Positions 1 to 7,838 of a DNA stretch of 27,154 bases are shown in pieces. Position 1 is the first letter of the stretch. Each line of letters begins with the position of its first letter. This DNA is from a virus, in IMG/VR virus record IMGVR_UViG_3300021356_000132, positions 1 to 27,154 of that record; one strand, written 5' to 3'. The notes beneath the pieces were generated by a model. That model was not told the DNA's origin and ran no database searches. It worked only from the letters and a program-made list of their open reading frames with translations. The position numbers were made by a program, and so were the translations under genes.

Positions 1-611
1 GTCGATATAACAATCGGTGAGCTTGTGTTCTTATCAACTCCACCTTGTATTGTATAAATGTCGTTTTCATCACAGCCATAATCTATAAAGTCACCTTTCA
101 TTTGGTGTACTAGAGAAATAGTTGGTACGATAATAAGTGTTCGATGTCCAAATGCTTGGAAGTAATGTTGTTGGATAAGATAAATGATTAACGACTTACC
201 AGATGAAGTCGGTGATAAACTGAGCGATCGCCTTTTGCGTAAAGCATTCAGTACATATTCTGTTTGATAATCACGAGGCTTAAATTTGCAATTAATTTCT
301 TCTGCTAATTGCGTTGGATAATCATCATCAAATTCTTCATCTAATCCAATGTGGTCTGGTGCAGATAAGAAATATCCGCGGTCGTCGCAAAACTTTTTAA
401 TATGTGGGTAAAGACCAACATAGATAATTGGTCGCATTGGTTGAAATAATCTTATAATTCCGTCCCATACTCTATTTTTATAAGCAGGAACAAATTGATA
501 ACCTTCTGGCCTGAAACTAAATTGCTCAGCCAATTCCATAAGTGTGCCGCTATCTGCAACAACTTTCATGTGGACCGAATTGATAGGCTCGAGGGTTATC
601 TGTTCACTCAT
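1..611 (-). CDS. uvsW: UvsW-like DNA/RNA helicase, N-terminal part (3' end beyond window)
   Basis: This is the first 203 codons of a superfamily 2 helicase that runs off the left edge. In T4, UvsW unwinds R-loops and branched DNA and drives branch migration, which shuts off origin replication and helps recombination-dependent replication. Visible motifs are a PRDYQ Q-motif-like patch at about residues 112-116, a Walker A box (SPTSSGKS, about 133-140) and a motif Ia-like VPT at about 161-163. The first ~100 residues form the small N-terminal domain typical of UvsW. The ATG at 611-609 overlaps the TGA of the 82-aa gene upstream (ATGA), so translation is probably coupled. The position just behind uvsY matches T4-like gene order. 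The helicase C-terminal domain is outside the window. Confidence 0.88.
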   Translation of the reverse strand, partial: MSEQITLEPINSVHMKVVADSGTLMELAEQFSFRPEGYQFVPAYKNRVWDGIIRLFQPMRPIIYVGLYPHIKKFCDDRGYFLSAPDHIGLDEEFDDDYPTQLAEEINCKFKPRDYQTEYVLNALRKRRSLSLSPTSSGKSLIIYLIQQHYFQAFGHRTLIIVPTISLVHQMKGDFIDYGCDENDIYTIQGGVDKNTSSPIVIS

Positions 612-856
612 AATTTAATTGCTAATACTAACAATATTGCTGTCAATAATATATTTGTAAAGAATATACCAATAGCTAAAATTGTATGGTACCAAATCCA
701 CCTTGTCTTGTATGCATTTTCAATTGTAATTTCTTCTGGGTCAACATCATCTTTCATTACATCGATGACTTTTTTTTCTTTTTCTTGAGCTTCTTCGAAT
801 TGTCGATTGGCTTCGTTCTGCCAACCCCATTCTAAAAACTTATCCCACCAATTCAT
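608..856 (-). CDS. 82-aa protein with one C-terminal membrane segment (unknown function)
   Basis: I do not recognise a function. The N-terminal half is charged and looks helical (EEAQEKEKK around residues 21-29). The last ~27 residues form one strongly hydrophobic segment (about residues 54-81), so this is probably a tail-anchored or single-pass inner membrane protein. It starts at 856 on the last base of the uvsY stop and its own stop overlaps the uvsW start. It therefore sits in a tight uvsY-82 aa-uvsW operon, where T4 also carries small uvsY.-1/.-2 type genes. No sequence link to those T4 proteins is claimed. Confidence 0.8.
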   Translation of the reverse strand: MNWWDKFLEWGWQNEANRQFEEAQEKEKKVIDVMKDDVDPEEITIENAYKTRWIWYHTILAIGIFFTNILLTAILLVLAIKL

Positions 857-1293
857 TAATAATCACCAGCTTGGAATTTCAAAATATCAATCATATTTTT
901 AACTATAAAATTTCTGCTATGTATTGTACGAACGATATTTTCAAGGTAGTCTGCATTAGCTGAATGATAGTCAATGGTCAAACTCAATTTAATAATATCT
1001 TTGTCGCTCTGTATATATTTATCGACCTCGTTACGCAATACTTTTTTCTGATATGGCTTCCAGCCTTGCTCTTTTAAATCTTCTTCAGCCATTGAGCCAT
1101 CGTAATACTCACGCTTAAGAGCTTCAAGTTGTTTATAATCGGCTTTTAATTTTTTGACGCGAAGTACTTCTTTGTAATAAAGATTGTAGTACTTGCTGTG
1201 TAGTACGGGAATCTTTTTAGATTCTCCAACTAAATTTGTTTCGTCGATAGGAGCATCTTGTGCCCACATTTGACTTATATCATTCGTATCCAT
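856..1293 (-). CDS. uvsY: UvsY-like recombination mediator
   Basis: The 145-aa length fits T4 UvsY (137 aa). UvsY is a hexameric mediator that helps UvsX displace gp32 from single-stranded DNA. The best match is the C terminus: the stretch SRNFIVKNMIDILKFQAG corresponds to the conserved UvsY ending (SRGFAIKHIQDMRAFEAG in T4). The middle region has the same run of lysine-rich helices and a YYDG turn near residue 64 (YYSG in T4). uvsX, gp32 and gp41 lie in the same window, so all its known partners are present. A consensus sigma70 promoter sits about 30 bp upstream (1324-1352). Confidence 0.88.
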   Translation of the reverse strand: MDTNDISQMWAQDAPIDETNLVGESKKIPVLHSKYYNLYYKEVLRVKKLKADYKQLEALKREYYDGSMAEEDLKEQGWKPYQKKVLRNEVDKYIQSDKDIIKLSLTIDYHSANADYLENIVRTIHSRNFIVKNMIDILKFQAGDY

Positions 1294-1323
1294 AGCAAAA
1301 CTCGTTGTTAATAATAAATGTAT

Positions 1324-1352
1324 ATTATAACAGGTATTGTGCGGTTTGTCAA
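1324..1352 (-). promoter_or_regulatory. sigma70-type promoter for uvsY operon, overlapping upstream stop codon
   Basis: On the minus strand TTGACA (1352-1347) is followed after exactly 17 bp by TATAAT (1329-1324). The TGA inside the -35 box is the stop codon of the tail-tube-like gene upstream, so promoter and coding end are superimposed. Both hexamers match consensus perfectly. Confidence 0.85.
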
Positions 1353-1837
1353 CCTAATTTTTTAATATCAAATGCATCGTATCTCATAGTCACTGTAGCT
1401 TCTGGATAGATAACATCTTGGTTTGATAAGTCTAAACTCACTGGAGTTAAACCAATCGGCATTGCATTTAAATATGTAACTTCAAGATTTGGTTGTTTGT
1501 GAGAGTTTAATATCAGTACTGATATATCTGATGTATCGCCATCAGCACTATCTTTTAGTTCGTCATATTGGTCCAATGAATCTGGAGAACCAATACCTTT
1601 TAACCAATCATAAATTTCTCTATAGTTCTTCATATCTTCATCAATAATAAATGTCAAATCTAAATCAGCATATGCTAAATGGTCACCTACTGAATAGTAA
1701 GCACGCAAAGGCGTATCAGTTTTAGCAGCGTTTGTGGTAACAGATGGCAACAGAATTTTATTAGAGAAAAATTCTACATTCGGTAATCGTTTGAAGATTA
1801 TTTTAAATCCTGCGCTCGATAAATAGTTATTAATCAT
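1349..1837 (-). CDS. tail-tube-fold virion protein (gp19/gp54-like)
   Basis: This 162-aa protein has the size of a T4 tail tube monomer (gp19, 163 aa). It resembles the tail-tube or tube-initiator-like structural proteins of marine T4-like phages: an early LPNVEFF...LPSV stretch, then a ...GDHLAYADLDLTF.IDED...Y.EIYDWLKG pattern at about residues 51-81, and a beta-rich end (ATVTMRYDAF). Tail tube proteins stack as hexameric rings inside the contractile sheath; gp48/gp54 cap the baseplate with the same fold. A perfect TATAAATA late promoter about 30 nt upstream supports a virion role. I cannot decide between gp19 itself, gp54 or a paralogue. Confidence 0.6.
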   Translation of the reverse strand: MINNYLSSAGFKIIFKRLPNVEFFSNKILLPSVTTNAAKTDTPLRAYYSVGDHLAYADLDLTFIIDEDMKNYREIYDWLKGIGSPDSLDQYDELKDSADGDTSDISVLILNSHKQPNLEVTYLNAMPIGLTPVSLDLSNQDVIYPEATVTMRYDAFDIKKLG

Positions 1838-1867
1838 ACAATAAATTCCAATGATTGTTTATTATAC

Positions 1868-1875
1868 TATTTATA
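1868..1875 (-). promoter_or_regulatory. T4-type late promoter
   Basis: A perfect TATAAATA octamer on the minus strand (1875-1868). Transcription should start near 1862, giving a ~25-nt leader before the ATG at 1837 of the tail-tube-like gene. Confidence 0.8.
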
Positions 1876-1891
1876 CGAGGCGAACTATATA

Positions 1892-2605
1892 ATGTTTTCA
1901 AAACCCAACAACCTTACCTTCGAGCTAGACACAGCTGATTTATCTATTAATCACATAAGCGAGCTTTATAAAACATTTTTCCAAACACGAGATTACGACT
2001 GGTGGTATGAGATTTTACCAGAGGATGTTGTAGTTGACATCGGTGCAAATATTGGAATGTTTTCAGCCAAAGCTTTAGACGCTGGTGCCAAAAAAGTTTT
2101 TATGATTGAGCCAAATCGTAATTTACTTAAAACTGCTATTAAAAATTGCTCTGAAACTTACATCGGCCAAATGCAACATGAACTTCCAAAACTTATGCCT
2201 ATCTGTGCAGCTATGGGAAAAACTGAAGTTGACCTTAGTGGCTGTTATGGAAAACCTGCAGAAGGCACAAAAATTATGTCTTTAATGGAACTCATTGACT
2301 ATAACGACATTGACCATATTGATTATCTCAAGGTATCAGCTAATGGTGCTGAGTTCAATATACTACATGAAGATAATTTAGATTTTCTTGGTACGCAAGT
2401 AAGATTTATTGCGGTGAGAGTTCATTGGGAAGCTTTCTATGGTAGCGATCAACGCTTTGAAAACTGGAGAGATACTGTTGTTAAACCATTTATTGATATG
2501 GGTAGAGTTTATTTACAAGACAACAGTAACTTTGATAAGATGTTTGCAAAAAACTGGAGAGAAACTCTCCCCAGGTCATTTATGCTTTATATTAAAAATT
2601 GGTAG
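1892..2605 (+). CDS. FkbM-family methyltransferase
   Basis: This 237-aa S-adenosylmethionine-dependent methyltransferase resembles the FkbM family, which mostly O-methylates sugars and other small molecules. Motif I is clear (VVVDIGANIGMFS, about residues 46-58), followed by the acidic ribose-binding residue in FMIEPN (E73). The family block LMELIDYNDIDHIDYLKVSANGAE ends near residue 154. The usual KIDVEGAE core reads KVSANGAE here, so an acidic residue is replaced by serine, which may change substrate or activity. It is the only plus-strand gene in the first 8 kb and ends 2 bp from the stop of the convergent gene, like an inserted cargo gene. The start is the ATG at 1892 behind a GAGG box. 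The substrate is unknown; host or phage glycans are a guess. Confidence 0.78.
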   Translation: MFSKPNNLTFELDTADLSINHISELYKTFFQTRDYDWWYEILPEDVVVDIGANIGMFSAKALDAGAKKVFMIEPNRNLLKTAIKNCSETYIGQMQHELPKLMPICAAMGKTEVDLSGCYGKPAEGTKIMSLMELIDYNDIDHIDYLKVSANGAEFNILHEDNLDFLGTQVRFIAVRVHWEAFYGSDQRFENWRDTVVKPFIDMGRVYLQDNSNFDKMFAKNWRETLPRSFMLYIKNW

Positions 2606-2607
2606 AA

Positions 2608-2769
2608 TTACCAGTTGTGAACAACGTTAGCCATAATAAAGAAACAAGTTAAGAAGTTAACTCCAACTATAAGTGTTCTTAATAATGCAACGTAGTTGTC
2701 ATAAGGCTCAGTCTTGTCGTCAGAAAAACCACCTAGAGCATATTTCCAAATAGTCCAGAGCTTATTCAT
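2608..2769 (-). CDS. 53-aa membrane mini-protein
   Basis: Unknown function. I place the start at the ATG at 2769, which overlaps the stop of the preceding gene (TAA at 2764-2762), rather than at an upstream in-frame ATG (2838) that would lie inside that gene. The protein has a polar N-terminal part and one hydrophobic segment at about residues 31-50 (LRTLIVGVNFLTCFFIMANV), ending in HNW. It is the last gene of the minus-strand topoisomerase operon and meets the methyltransferase gene tail to tail. Confidence 0.65.
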   Translation of the reverse strand: MNKLWTIWKYALGGFSDDKTEPYDNYVALLRTLIVGVNFLTCFFIMANVVHNW

Positions 2770-2941
2770 ATTGGTGTACGAAAGTTTTGTCTGTGTCAAT
2801 TCCTGCTGTATAACATGCTTTGCAGAATTGTCCTGCACCTTCTACATATCCATATCGCATATCAATATGAGTATCTTTAGTGTATTCAGTTTCAATGCCA
2901 CACATGTTGCATGTATCTTTTTCAGTATTATTGGTATTCAT
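2762..2941 (-). CDS. 59-aa zinc-ribbon-like mini-protein
   Basis: A short gene with two CxxC knuckles, C11-N-M-C14 and C40-K-A-C43, spaced as in a treble-clef or zinc-ribbon fold. It therefore probably binds one zinc ion. Its ATG at 2941 lies 14 bp inside the end of the GIY-YIG-like gene and its own stop overlaps the next start, the overlap pattern seen in the rest of this operon. Such mini-ribbons in phages are often nucleic-acid or protein adaptors, but no specific job can be read here. Confidence 0.72.
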   Translation of the reverse strand: MNTNNTEKDTCNMCGIETEYTKDTHIDMRYGYVEGAGQFCKACYTAGIDTDKTFVHQYE

Positions 2942-3647
2942 TTTGTGCTGCCTCTATAAAAAAGTCTAATGTATCTTCTGTTGAACCAAAGTCCGCAATA
3001 ATATATTCGCCTTCAGCTCCGGCTGGAGTAGTTTCAAGCTCTGGATATTCTTTTTGCCATAATTCAAATAACTGTTCCATGGATAGGCCCTTAACTCCTT
3101 TTCTACTAAAGTTTACTTTCAATGTAGCCTCAGGCCCATCGACAGTGTAGTTAACATGAAAATTATATTCTGTACCAGCTAATCGTTTTGTTTGATATAC
3201 AGTGCCAGCTGAATTTGTTGTAGTTGCCGTAGTTACTTGTTCAAGCTCAGGATGTGACGCCCAGAATTTTTTCTCTTCGGCTACTGGGTTGATTTGCTCT
3301 TTTTTCCATTCGTCATGCAAACTTGATAGAGTTTGTTTAACCCACAGGTCATCGTACATTCCTTTAATTTTATTTAGCTTCGGTTCGAGTACATTGATTC
3401 TCTGAGATTCTGTCGCAGCTTGAACAGCTTCAATAGCATCACGGCCTTCAGTAAACCTTTCTAGATTTCTGCCGATAATGATAAGGTCGTCAATATTAAC
3501 ATCTTTATCTTTAAGATGGTCGAGGCATCTGTTTTTAACACCTTTGCCATCGTATATTGGCTTTATAGTGTTATCAAATTTTCCGTTTGGATAATAACCA
3601 TACTGGTAATATCCAAGTGTTTTCATAAACTCTGCTGAGTATTTCAT
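2928..3647 (-). CDS. GIY-YIG (LEM-3-like) nuclease-like protein
   Basis: This 239-aa protein has an N-terminal region resembling the LEM-3/COG3680 branch of GIY-YIG nucleases: a tyrosine-rich YYQYGYY strand at about residues 13-19, then IYDGKGVKNRCLDHL at about 31-45. In that family the second pattern normally reads YIGKGxxNRxxxHL. The glycine of YIG is D here (YDGKG), so catalysis is uncertain. The C-terminal ~130 residues are of no family I know. It directly follows gp52, the setting where T4 relatives often carry free-standing homing endonucleases. It could instead be a resident phage protein using the fold for binding. Confidence 0.5.
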   Translation of the reverse strand: MKYSAEFMKTLGYYQYGYYPNGKFDNTIKPIYDGKGVKNRCLDHLKDKDVNIDDLIIIGRNLERFTEGRDAIEAVQAATESQRINVLEPKLNKIKGMYDDLWVKQTLSSLHDEWKKEQINPVAEEKKFWASHPELEQVTTATTTNSAGTVYQTKRLAGTEYNFHVNYTVDGPEATLKVNFSRKGVKGLSMEQLFELWQKEYPELETTPAGAEGEYIIADFGSTEDTLDFFIEAAQNEYQ

Positions 3648-3657
3648 AGTATCTCCA

Positions 3658-5007
3658 TTATATAAGTTTTAAATCACTCAAGAATTGCTTTTTAGGAGTT
3701 GCTTTATTCCAAAAATCCAAGTCCTTTTCAGCTTGCTTGATTTGTTTTTCCAAATTCAGAATCTCTTCTGATGTCAAATTAGAAAATGGTATTGCTAATA
3801 GTCGGTCGACCAGAGCTGTTGCTTCTGGTATGATATTTTTAATGTCATCGCCGATTTGCTTTTTGTTCTTATTTTTAAATGTGATTTTATCGTCAAGTAC
3901 AAGTTGGATAAACTCCATCTTAATTTGTAGCCATATTTTTGCTGCTTCAAATGTTGCAAGGTTCTTATCGATACGCTTCTGCAATACGCCGAAACGATAA
4001 TCACAAAAGTCTTTTACCAACTCACGCACATCATCGTACTCTCGTAATTTACCATCTTGGTCAATCACAGTACAATTCTGGCTGAGTACTTTTGATAGCT
4101 TAAACTTAGAAATTATTTTAGCATCATTCCATTTTGCTGATGATGCAAGCTTGAGTTTAACTGTAAACTTGAAGCCACTCTTATCACAAAGGTCTTCGTA
4201 GGATACTATATCACCGTCGTCCTCAAGTTTATCTAATACCTTTACGTACCCTTCTCTGTCTAGTCCATAGGGTACTTCAGTGATTGTAAGTTGTGTCTTA
4301 GATGTCTTCTCATAAACACCAAATACGGTATATCGCTTAGGCTCGAGTGGGTCTTGTTCAACTGTGCCATCGAACTCTGGGAATTTTACCTTAATAGTAT
4401 CTGGAGCAATTTTATTTGTTCGTAAATATTCAGCACAAGCTTCAGCTAAACTTTCTGGACAATGTGGTAGAATATTTGTAGCAAAACCAGTCGCAATACC
4501 CTTAGTGCCATTTGCTAATACTAATGGGATAACTGGTAAGTAATGAGCAGGTGGCTCATGCTCTGGGTCCTCATGTACTGGACTCAAATCTACATCTTTA
4601 ATGTACTTATTAAAATTATCATGTAGTCGAGTATAGACATAACGAGGGGCACCGGCGTCTTGGATTAGTCTTGTACCAAAGGAGCCTCGGCCTTCAACTA
4701 AGCAAATGTTGTTATTCCAAGTCGCGGCCATGAGCTGACCAGAACCGGCGGCGCTCCCCTCGCCATGATTGTAGCCGTAGTCTGATATAATACCAGAAAC
4801 AGCGGAAACTTTTTTGAAATCTCTTTTTGTGTTTTGAATGCTGGAGTATAAGTAAAACCTTTGTACAGGTTTGAGTCCGTCAATCATATTTGGAATCGCA
4901 CGGTTTTCAACGGTGTACATTGCAAATGATTTCCACTCTCTCGCAGCAACATTTGACAATGGGTAATATTGGTTACCATCATTAATATAGTTTGTTAAAT
5001 CACTCAT
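3658..5007 (-). CDS. 52: DNA topoisomerase II medium subunit (gp52-like)
   Basis: This 449-aa protein is the breakage-reunion (GyrA/ParC-like) subunit of the T4-type topoisomerase. The winged-helix region carries IDGLKPVQR (residues 42-50), SAVSGIISDYGYNHGEGS (68-85) and the active-site stretch APRYVYTRL. By alignment with the RY pair of GyrA, Y123 should be the tyrosine that attacks DNA. A charged coiled-coil region fills about residues 330-440, as expected. Its ATG overlaps the TGA of gp39 (ATGA at 5007-5004), keeping the two subunits coupled. T4 gp52 is of similar length (about 440 aa). In T4 the enzyme supports origin firing. Confidence 0.95.
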   Translation of the reverse strand: MSDLTNYINDGNQYYPLSNVAAREWKSFAMYTVENRAIPNMIDGLKPVQRFYLYSSIQNTKRDFKKVSAVSGIISDYGYNHGEGSAAGSGQLMAATWNNNICLVEGRGSFGTRLIQDAGAPRYVYTRLHDNFNKYIKDVDLSPVHEDPEHEPPAHYLPVIPLVLANGTKGIATGFATNILPHCPESLAEACAEYLRTNKIAPDTIKVKFPEFDGTVEQDPLEPKRYTVFGVYEKTSKTQLTITEVPYGLDREGYVKVLDKLEDDGDIVSYEDLCDKSGFKFTVKLKLASSAKWNDAKIISKFKLSKVLSQNCTVIDQDGKLREYDDVRELVKDFCDYRFGVLQKRIDKNLATFEAAKIWLQIKMEFIQLVLDDKITFKNKNKKQIGDDIKNIIPEATALVDRLLAIPFSNLTSEEILNLEKQIKQAEKDLDFWNKATPKKQFLSDLKLI

Positions 5008-6836
5008 GCGAACATAAACTCCTTTCTTAAATTACTATCTTTACCAAACATCATTTGGAAAAGTCCGGCATCGTCTACTGAAACAGTATCGTACCTTGGT
5101 TGGTTAATTATAACATCATATTCTTCTTCTGTCAACGAACCAAGCCCTTTGATGTAACGATGTTTCCAATTACCATTTTTCTGCTTGAACTCAGATGCGT
5201 CTTCGTAAGTATAGAACCACTCAACTTTATCTTTAAATGTAGATATCATAATTGGAGTACGAGTAATTTTTACTCTGTGCTCAGTAAGTAGTCGTGGCCA
5301 GAACTTATAAAAGAATGCAATCAACAGTGGACTGATGTGACCAATACCATCGTGGTCGGCATCAGTTAATGTAGCAATATGTTTATATGATATATTGTCA
5401 ACACTGTCTGGATCGTTGATGTCAAGTCCTAGTACGGCCACCAATTCAGATAGCTCTTTGTTCTTTAAAACATCTGCAGGTTTCATATCCCAAGTGTTCA
5501 TAATAACACCACGCAATGGGAATGCTCCAACCTTGTTTGGGTCCCTTACCTTTAATAAGAATCCCATAGCTGAGTCACCCTCAACAATCTTCAATGTAGC
5601 ATCATCTTTATTTGCAGCAATATGTTTTGCAACTTTGACTTTACGTAATTTCTTTTGAGCCATTGTTGCAGCACGTTTGTCAGCTGCCATTTTCTTAGCA
5701 AGTTGAGCTTCGATGATTGGGTCAATGATAACTGGGGTATTCAGTATCTTACGAGCAAGGAAATTATAATCCTTTATGTCACATGTTTCTAAGTGAGCTC
5801 TAACCTCAGCGAGAGAGTTAGTTAATCTCTCTTTTGTTTGTGAGTCAAATTTTGGATTCACAAAGTTTCTTGCGAACATTACGAATGTAAGTCCACCTTT
5901 AATAGTTGTCTTTGCAACTTCAATTTTATGTTTACGTTTGATAAGCGTAATCAGCTCATCAACAGTGTTGTTAACAAGATGCTCTACATAGATTCCACCT
6001 TGTCGTGTGTTAACACCGTTTATATAAGAGGTAGTTCTAAATCCATCTTCAGATGGTGCAAAGAAGAATGACAGATTGTCACTCTTGTCAATAACTGTAT
6101 CTTCACTATATTGTAAAGCATATTTCTTTAAATCATTTATTGCTATTCTTTTGTTGTTAAGCGAGAAACGAATTTCTGGAAACGACATCGATAAAGATAT
6201 AAGTCTGTCTTCCAACAAATCCAACGTGCATAAAGCTTGTAACGAATCAACCTCAAATAAGCTGAAGTCTGGGCTGAAAGAAACTTCCGTTCCACTTCCT
6301 GCTCTTTTCTTTTGTTTGACATTTATTGTATTGCCCCCGTCTGTACATGTTACTTCTAGTAAATTGCCACCAGACCAAGTTTTACCTTGGAATGATGTAG
6401 ATAAAAAGTTGGTTGCTGCTGAACCAACACCGTTAGTACCAATAGTCACCCTTTCATCATCAAACGAAGTACCAGCATTGACTCTTGTCCAAGCTGCAAC
6501 TGGTCTTTGTATATTTTTGCCTGATTGCTCATCGTGGATTTTATCGTGAGGAATACCACGGCCATTGTCAGTTACTGTAATTGTATTTGTTGCTTCGTTA
6601 ACAGTAACATTAATTTTGTTTGCCTTTTTAAAATTAGTACGAATAGCTTCGTCGATAGCATTATCCAAAATCTCATCAATCATCTTGGTGAGAGCAGGAA
6701 CATACTCTACAGCTTTCCATTCGCCTAATACAAAACGCTCAATGGACTCTTTAGAGCTTGAGCCCATGTACATACCGATACGCTCTCGAACATGTTGTCG
6801 AGCCGTCAGTATTCTAAATTCTTCTTGTTTTGCCAT
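5004..6836 (-). CDS. 39: DNA topoisomerase II large subunit, ATPase plus TOPRIM in one chain (gp39/gp60-like)
   Basis: A 610-aa GyrB-like subunit. The GHKL ATPase is complete: MIDEILDNAIDEA (52-64), DNGRGIP (90-96) and GTNGVGS (133-139). The transducer region follows, then a TOPRIM domain with EGDSA (419-423) and DADHDG (492-497), whose acidic residues bind the metal used with gp52 Tyr123. In T4 this polypeptide is split into gene 39 and gene 60 by a homing-endonuclease insertion, with a ribosome bypass in gene 60; here a single frame runs through without a gap. Its start abuts the stop of the upstream 164-aa gene. Confidence 0.95.
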   Translation of the reverse strand: MAKQEEFRILTARQHVRERIGMYMGSSSKESIERFVLGEWKAVEYVPALTKMIDEILDNAIDEAIRTNFKKANKINVTVNEATNTITVTDNGRGIPHDKIHDEQSGKNIQRPVAAWTRVNAGTSFDDERVTIGTNGVGSAATNFLSTSFQGKTWSGGNLLEVTCTDGGNTINVKQKKRAGSGTEVSFSPDFSLFEVDSLQALCTLDLLEDRLISLSMSFPEIRFSLNNKRIAINDLKKYALQYSEDTVIDKSDNLSFFFAPSEDGFRTTSYINGVNTRQGGIYVEHLVNNTVDELITLIKRKHKIEVAKTTIKGGLTFVMFARNFVNPKFDSQTKERLTNSLAEVRAHLETCDIKDYNFLARKILNTPVIIDPIIEAQLAKKMAADKRAATMAQKKLRKVKVAKHIAANKDDATLKIVEGDSAMGFLLKVRDPNKVGAFPLRGVIMNTWDMKPADVLKNKELSELVAVLGLDINDPDSVDNISYKHIATLTDADHDGIGHISPLLIAFFYKFWPRLLTEHRVKITRTPIMISTFKDKVEWFYTYEDASEFKQKNGNWKHRYIKGLGSLTEEEYDVIINQPRYDTVSVDDAGLFQMMFGKDSNLRKEFMFA

Positions 6837-7330
6837 TAAGCAGCCTCACGAGTGTTTAACCACTCTGTTAGTTCGTCATTGCTATGACAGAAATCTCCGT
6901 CTTCCATAAGAAACTCAACAGAGTAGTTCTCACGGTCCATATAGCCTTCGCCCATAGTCCAAGTCTCGATTTTCTCGAGAATCTCTTTACGCATCCAACC
7001 ATCTTCACGATTGTCAGTGACTTTCATGAAAGTTGGAGTTTCGCCCATAAGCGAAAACTCAGTAATAGTTTCCCAGTCTTCGCAGACTTTCTCGTTGAAG
7101 TCAACAACTTCCACAACAGTGATGTACTCACGAGTGTGGTCATTATTAGTTGTGATGTGAGGTGAAACAGCATTAACCACCGCATCCATATCAACATCCG
7201 CACCACAGTTAGGCAATACATAAGTAGAGCCACCCTTAGGCTTCCAACCATCTGGGCATCGACCCTGGCCATCCCAGTCCCAAGCCGCATAGTTTTCGAG
7301 ATATTGTGTGTGGATTACTAATTTTTTCAT
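6836..7330 (-). CDS. 164-aa conserved phage protein of unknown function
   Basis: I recognise no domain. I chose the ATG at 7330, 7 nt behind an AAAAGGT ribosome site, over an in-frame ATG at 7348 that belongs to a leader motif shared with other genes. The protein begins MKKLVIHTQYLENYAAWDWD, is rich in aromatic and acidic residues, has two cysteines near its start and one near its end, and has no membrane segment. It is the first gene of the topoisomerase operon and is driven by a consensus promoter at 7366-7394, so it should be made early together with gp39 and gp52. Confidence 0.75.
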   Translation of the reverse strand: MKKLVIHTQYLENYAAWDWDGQGRCPDGWKPKGGSTYVLPNCGADVDMDAVVNAVSPHITTNNDHTREYITVVEVVDFNEKVCEDWETITEFSLMGETPTFMKVTDNREDGWMRKEILEKIETWTMGEGYMDRENYSVEFLMEDGDFCHSNDELTEWLNTREAA

Positions 7331-7365
7331 GTTGTTTACCTTTTCCATTAATTTAATATGAGACT

Positions 7366-7394
7366 ATTGTAACACGTTCTTTTCGATTTGTCAA
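7366..7394 (-). promoter_or_regulatory. sigma70-type promoter for topoisomerase operon
   Basis: On the minus strand TTGACA (7394-7389) and TACAAT (7371-7366) are separated by exactly 17 bp. An A/G-rich run precedes the -35. The leader AAATTAATGGAAAAGG downstream is shared with the promoters at 8916 and 9901. Confidence 0.88.
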
Positions 7395-7428
7395 CCCTTT
7401 TTGGTAAAAAAGTTGAAACAATTTCAAA

Positions 7429-7638
7429 TTAGCCAAAGCCAGGGATTGCTCCAAAAGTCTCAGTGAGATGCTCTTGGGCATCTCGTATTTCAAATAAGTC
7501 AACCTTAAGCTCAGATAGCATAGCAAGAGTTTCTTTTGAGAAATGCTCTTTACCAAGATGCTTGTTAAGAGTTAGCATAGCTGCCTCTGCATCTCGGATT
7601 GCTTCAACCTTTGCTTCAATGTTTTTAACTACGTCCAT
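7429..7638 (-). CDS. 69-aa helical protein, unknown function
   Basis: The start is the ATG at 7638, preceded by a good GAGGAG ribosome site; an upstream in-frame ATG at 7746 would lie within the neighbouring gene. The protein is probably all-helical with heptad-like spacing (MDVVKNIEAKVEAIRDAEAA) and a proline-glycine end. It overlaps the end of the 55-aa gene by 14 bp and is last in a three-gene minus-strand unit. No family recognised. Confidence 0.65.
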   Translation of the reverse strand: MDVVKNIEAKVEAIRDAEAAMLTLNKHLGKEHFSKETLAMLSELKVDLFEIRDAQEHLTETFGAIPGFG

Positions 7639-7792
7639 TTTTGAACTCCTCAGTCCATGCTGTAAAAATTTCAAATGCTTCGGCTTTACTGAGCCCAAAC
7701 ATATCTTGTAGAGCTTTAGGAGCACCGAACATGTTAATTGTTCCACTTGCTCTTAAGTCATCTAATACTTTAAAATACTCTTCTAACTTCAT
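7625..7792 (-). CDS. 55-aa protein, unknown function
   Basis: The start is the ATG at 7792 behind GAGGAAC. Upstream extension is possible in frame but lacks a ribosome site and would run into promoter-proximal sequence. The product (MKLEEYFKVLDDLRASG...) has amphipathic helices and the pattern ...LQDMFGLSKAEAFEIFTAWTEEF, reminiscent of a small helix-turn-helix or UBA-like bundle, but this is only an impression. Middle gene of the three-gene unit from the promoter at 8053-8081. Confidence 0.65.
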   Translation of the reverse strand: MKLEEYFKVLDDLRASGTINMFGAPKALQDMFGLSKAEAFEIFTAWTEEFKNGRS

Positions 7793-7838
7793 TTTTGTTC
7801 CTCGTACGCGTACATGTATATATAAGGTACATTCATTT

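Noticed and set aside
6076-6549. 157-codon plus-strand open frame inside the gp39 gene
   Set aside because: It is antisense to the GHKL ATPase coding region, has no ribosome site and serine/leucine-rich composition typical of a shadow frame.
7353-7556. 67-codon minus-strand open frame
   Set aside because: It overlaps the 69-aa gene in another frame, runs through the promoter at 7366-7394 and has no ribosome site.
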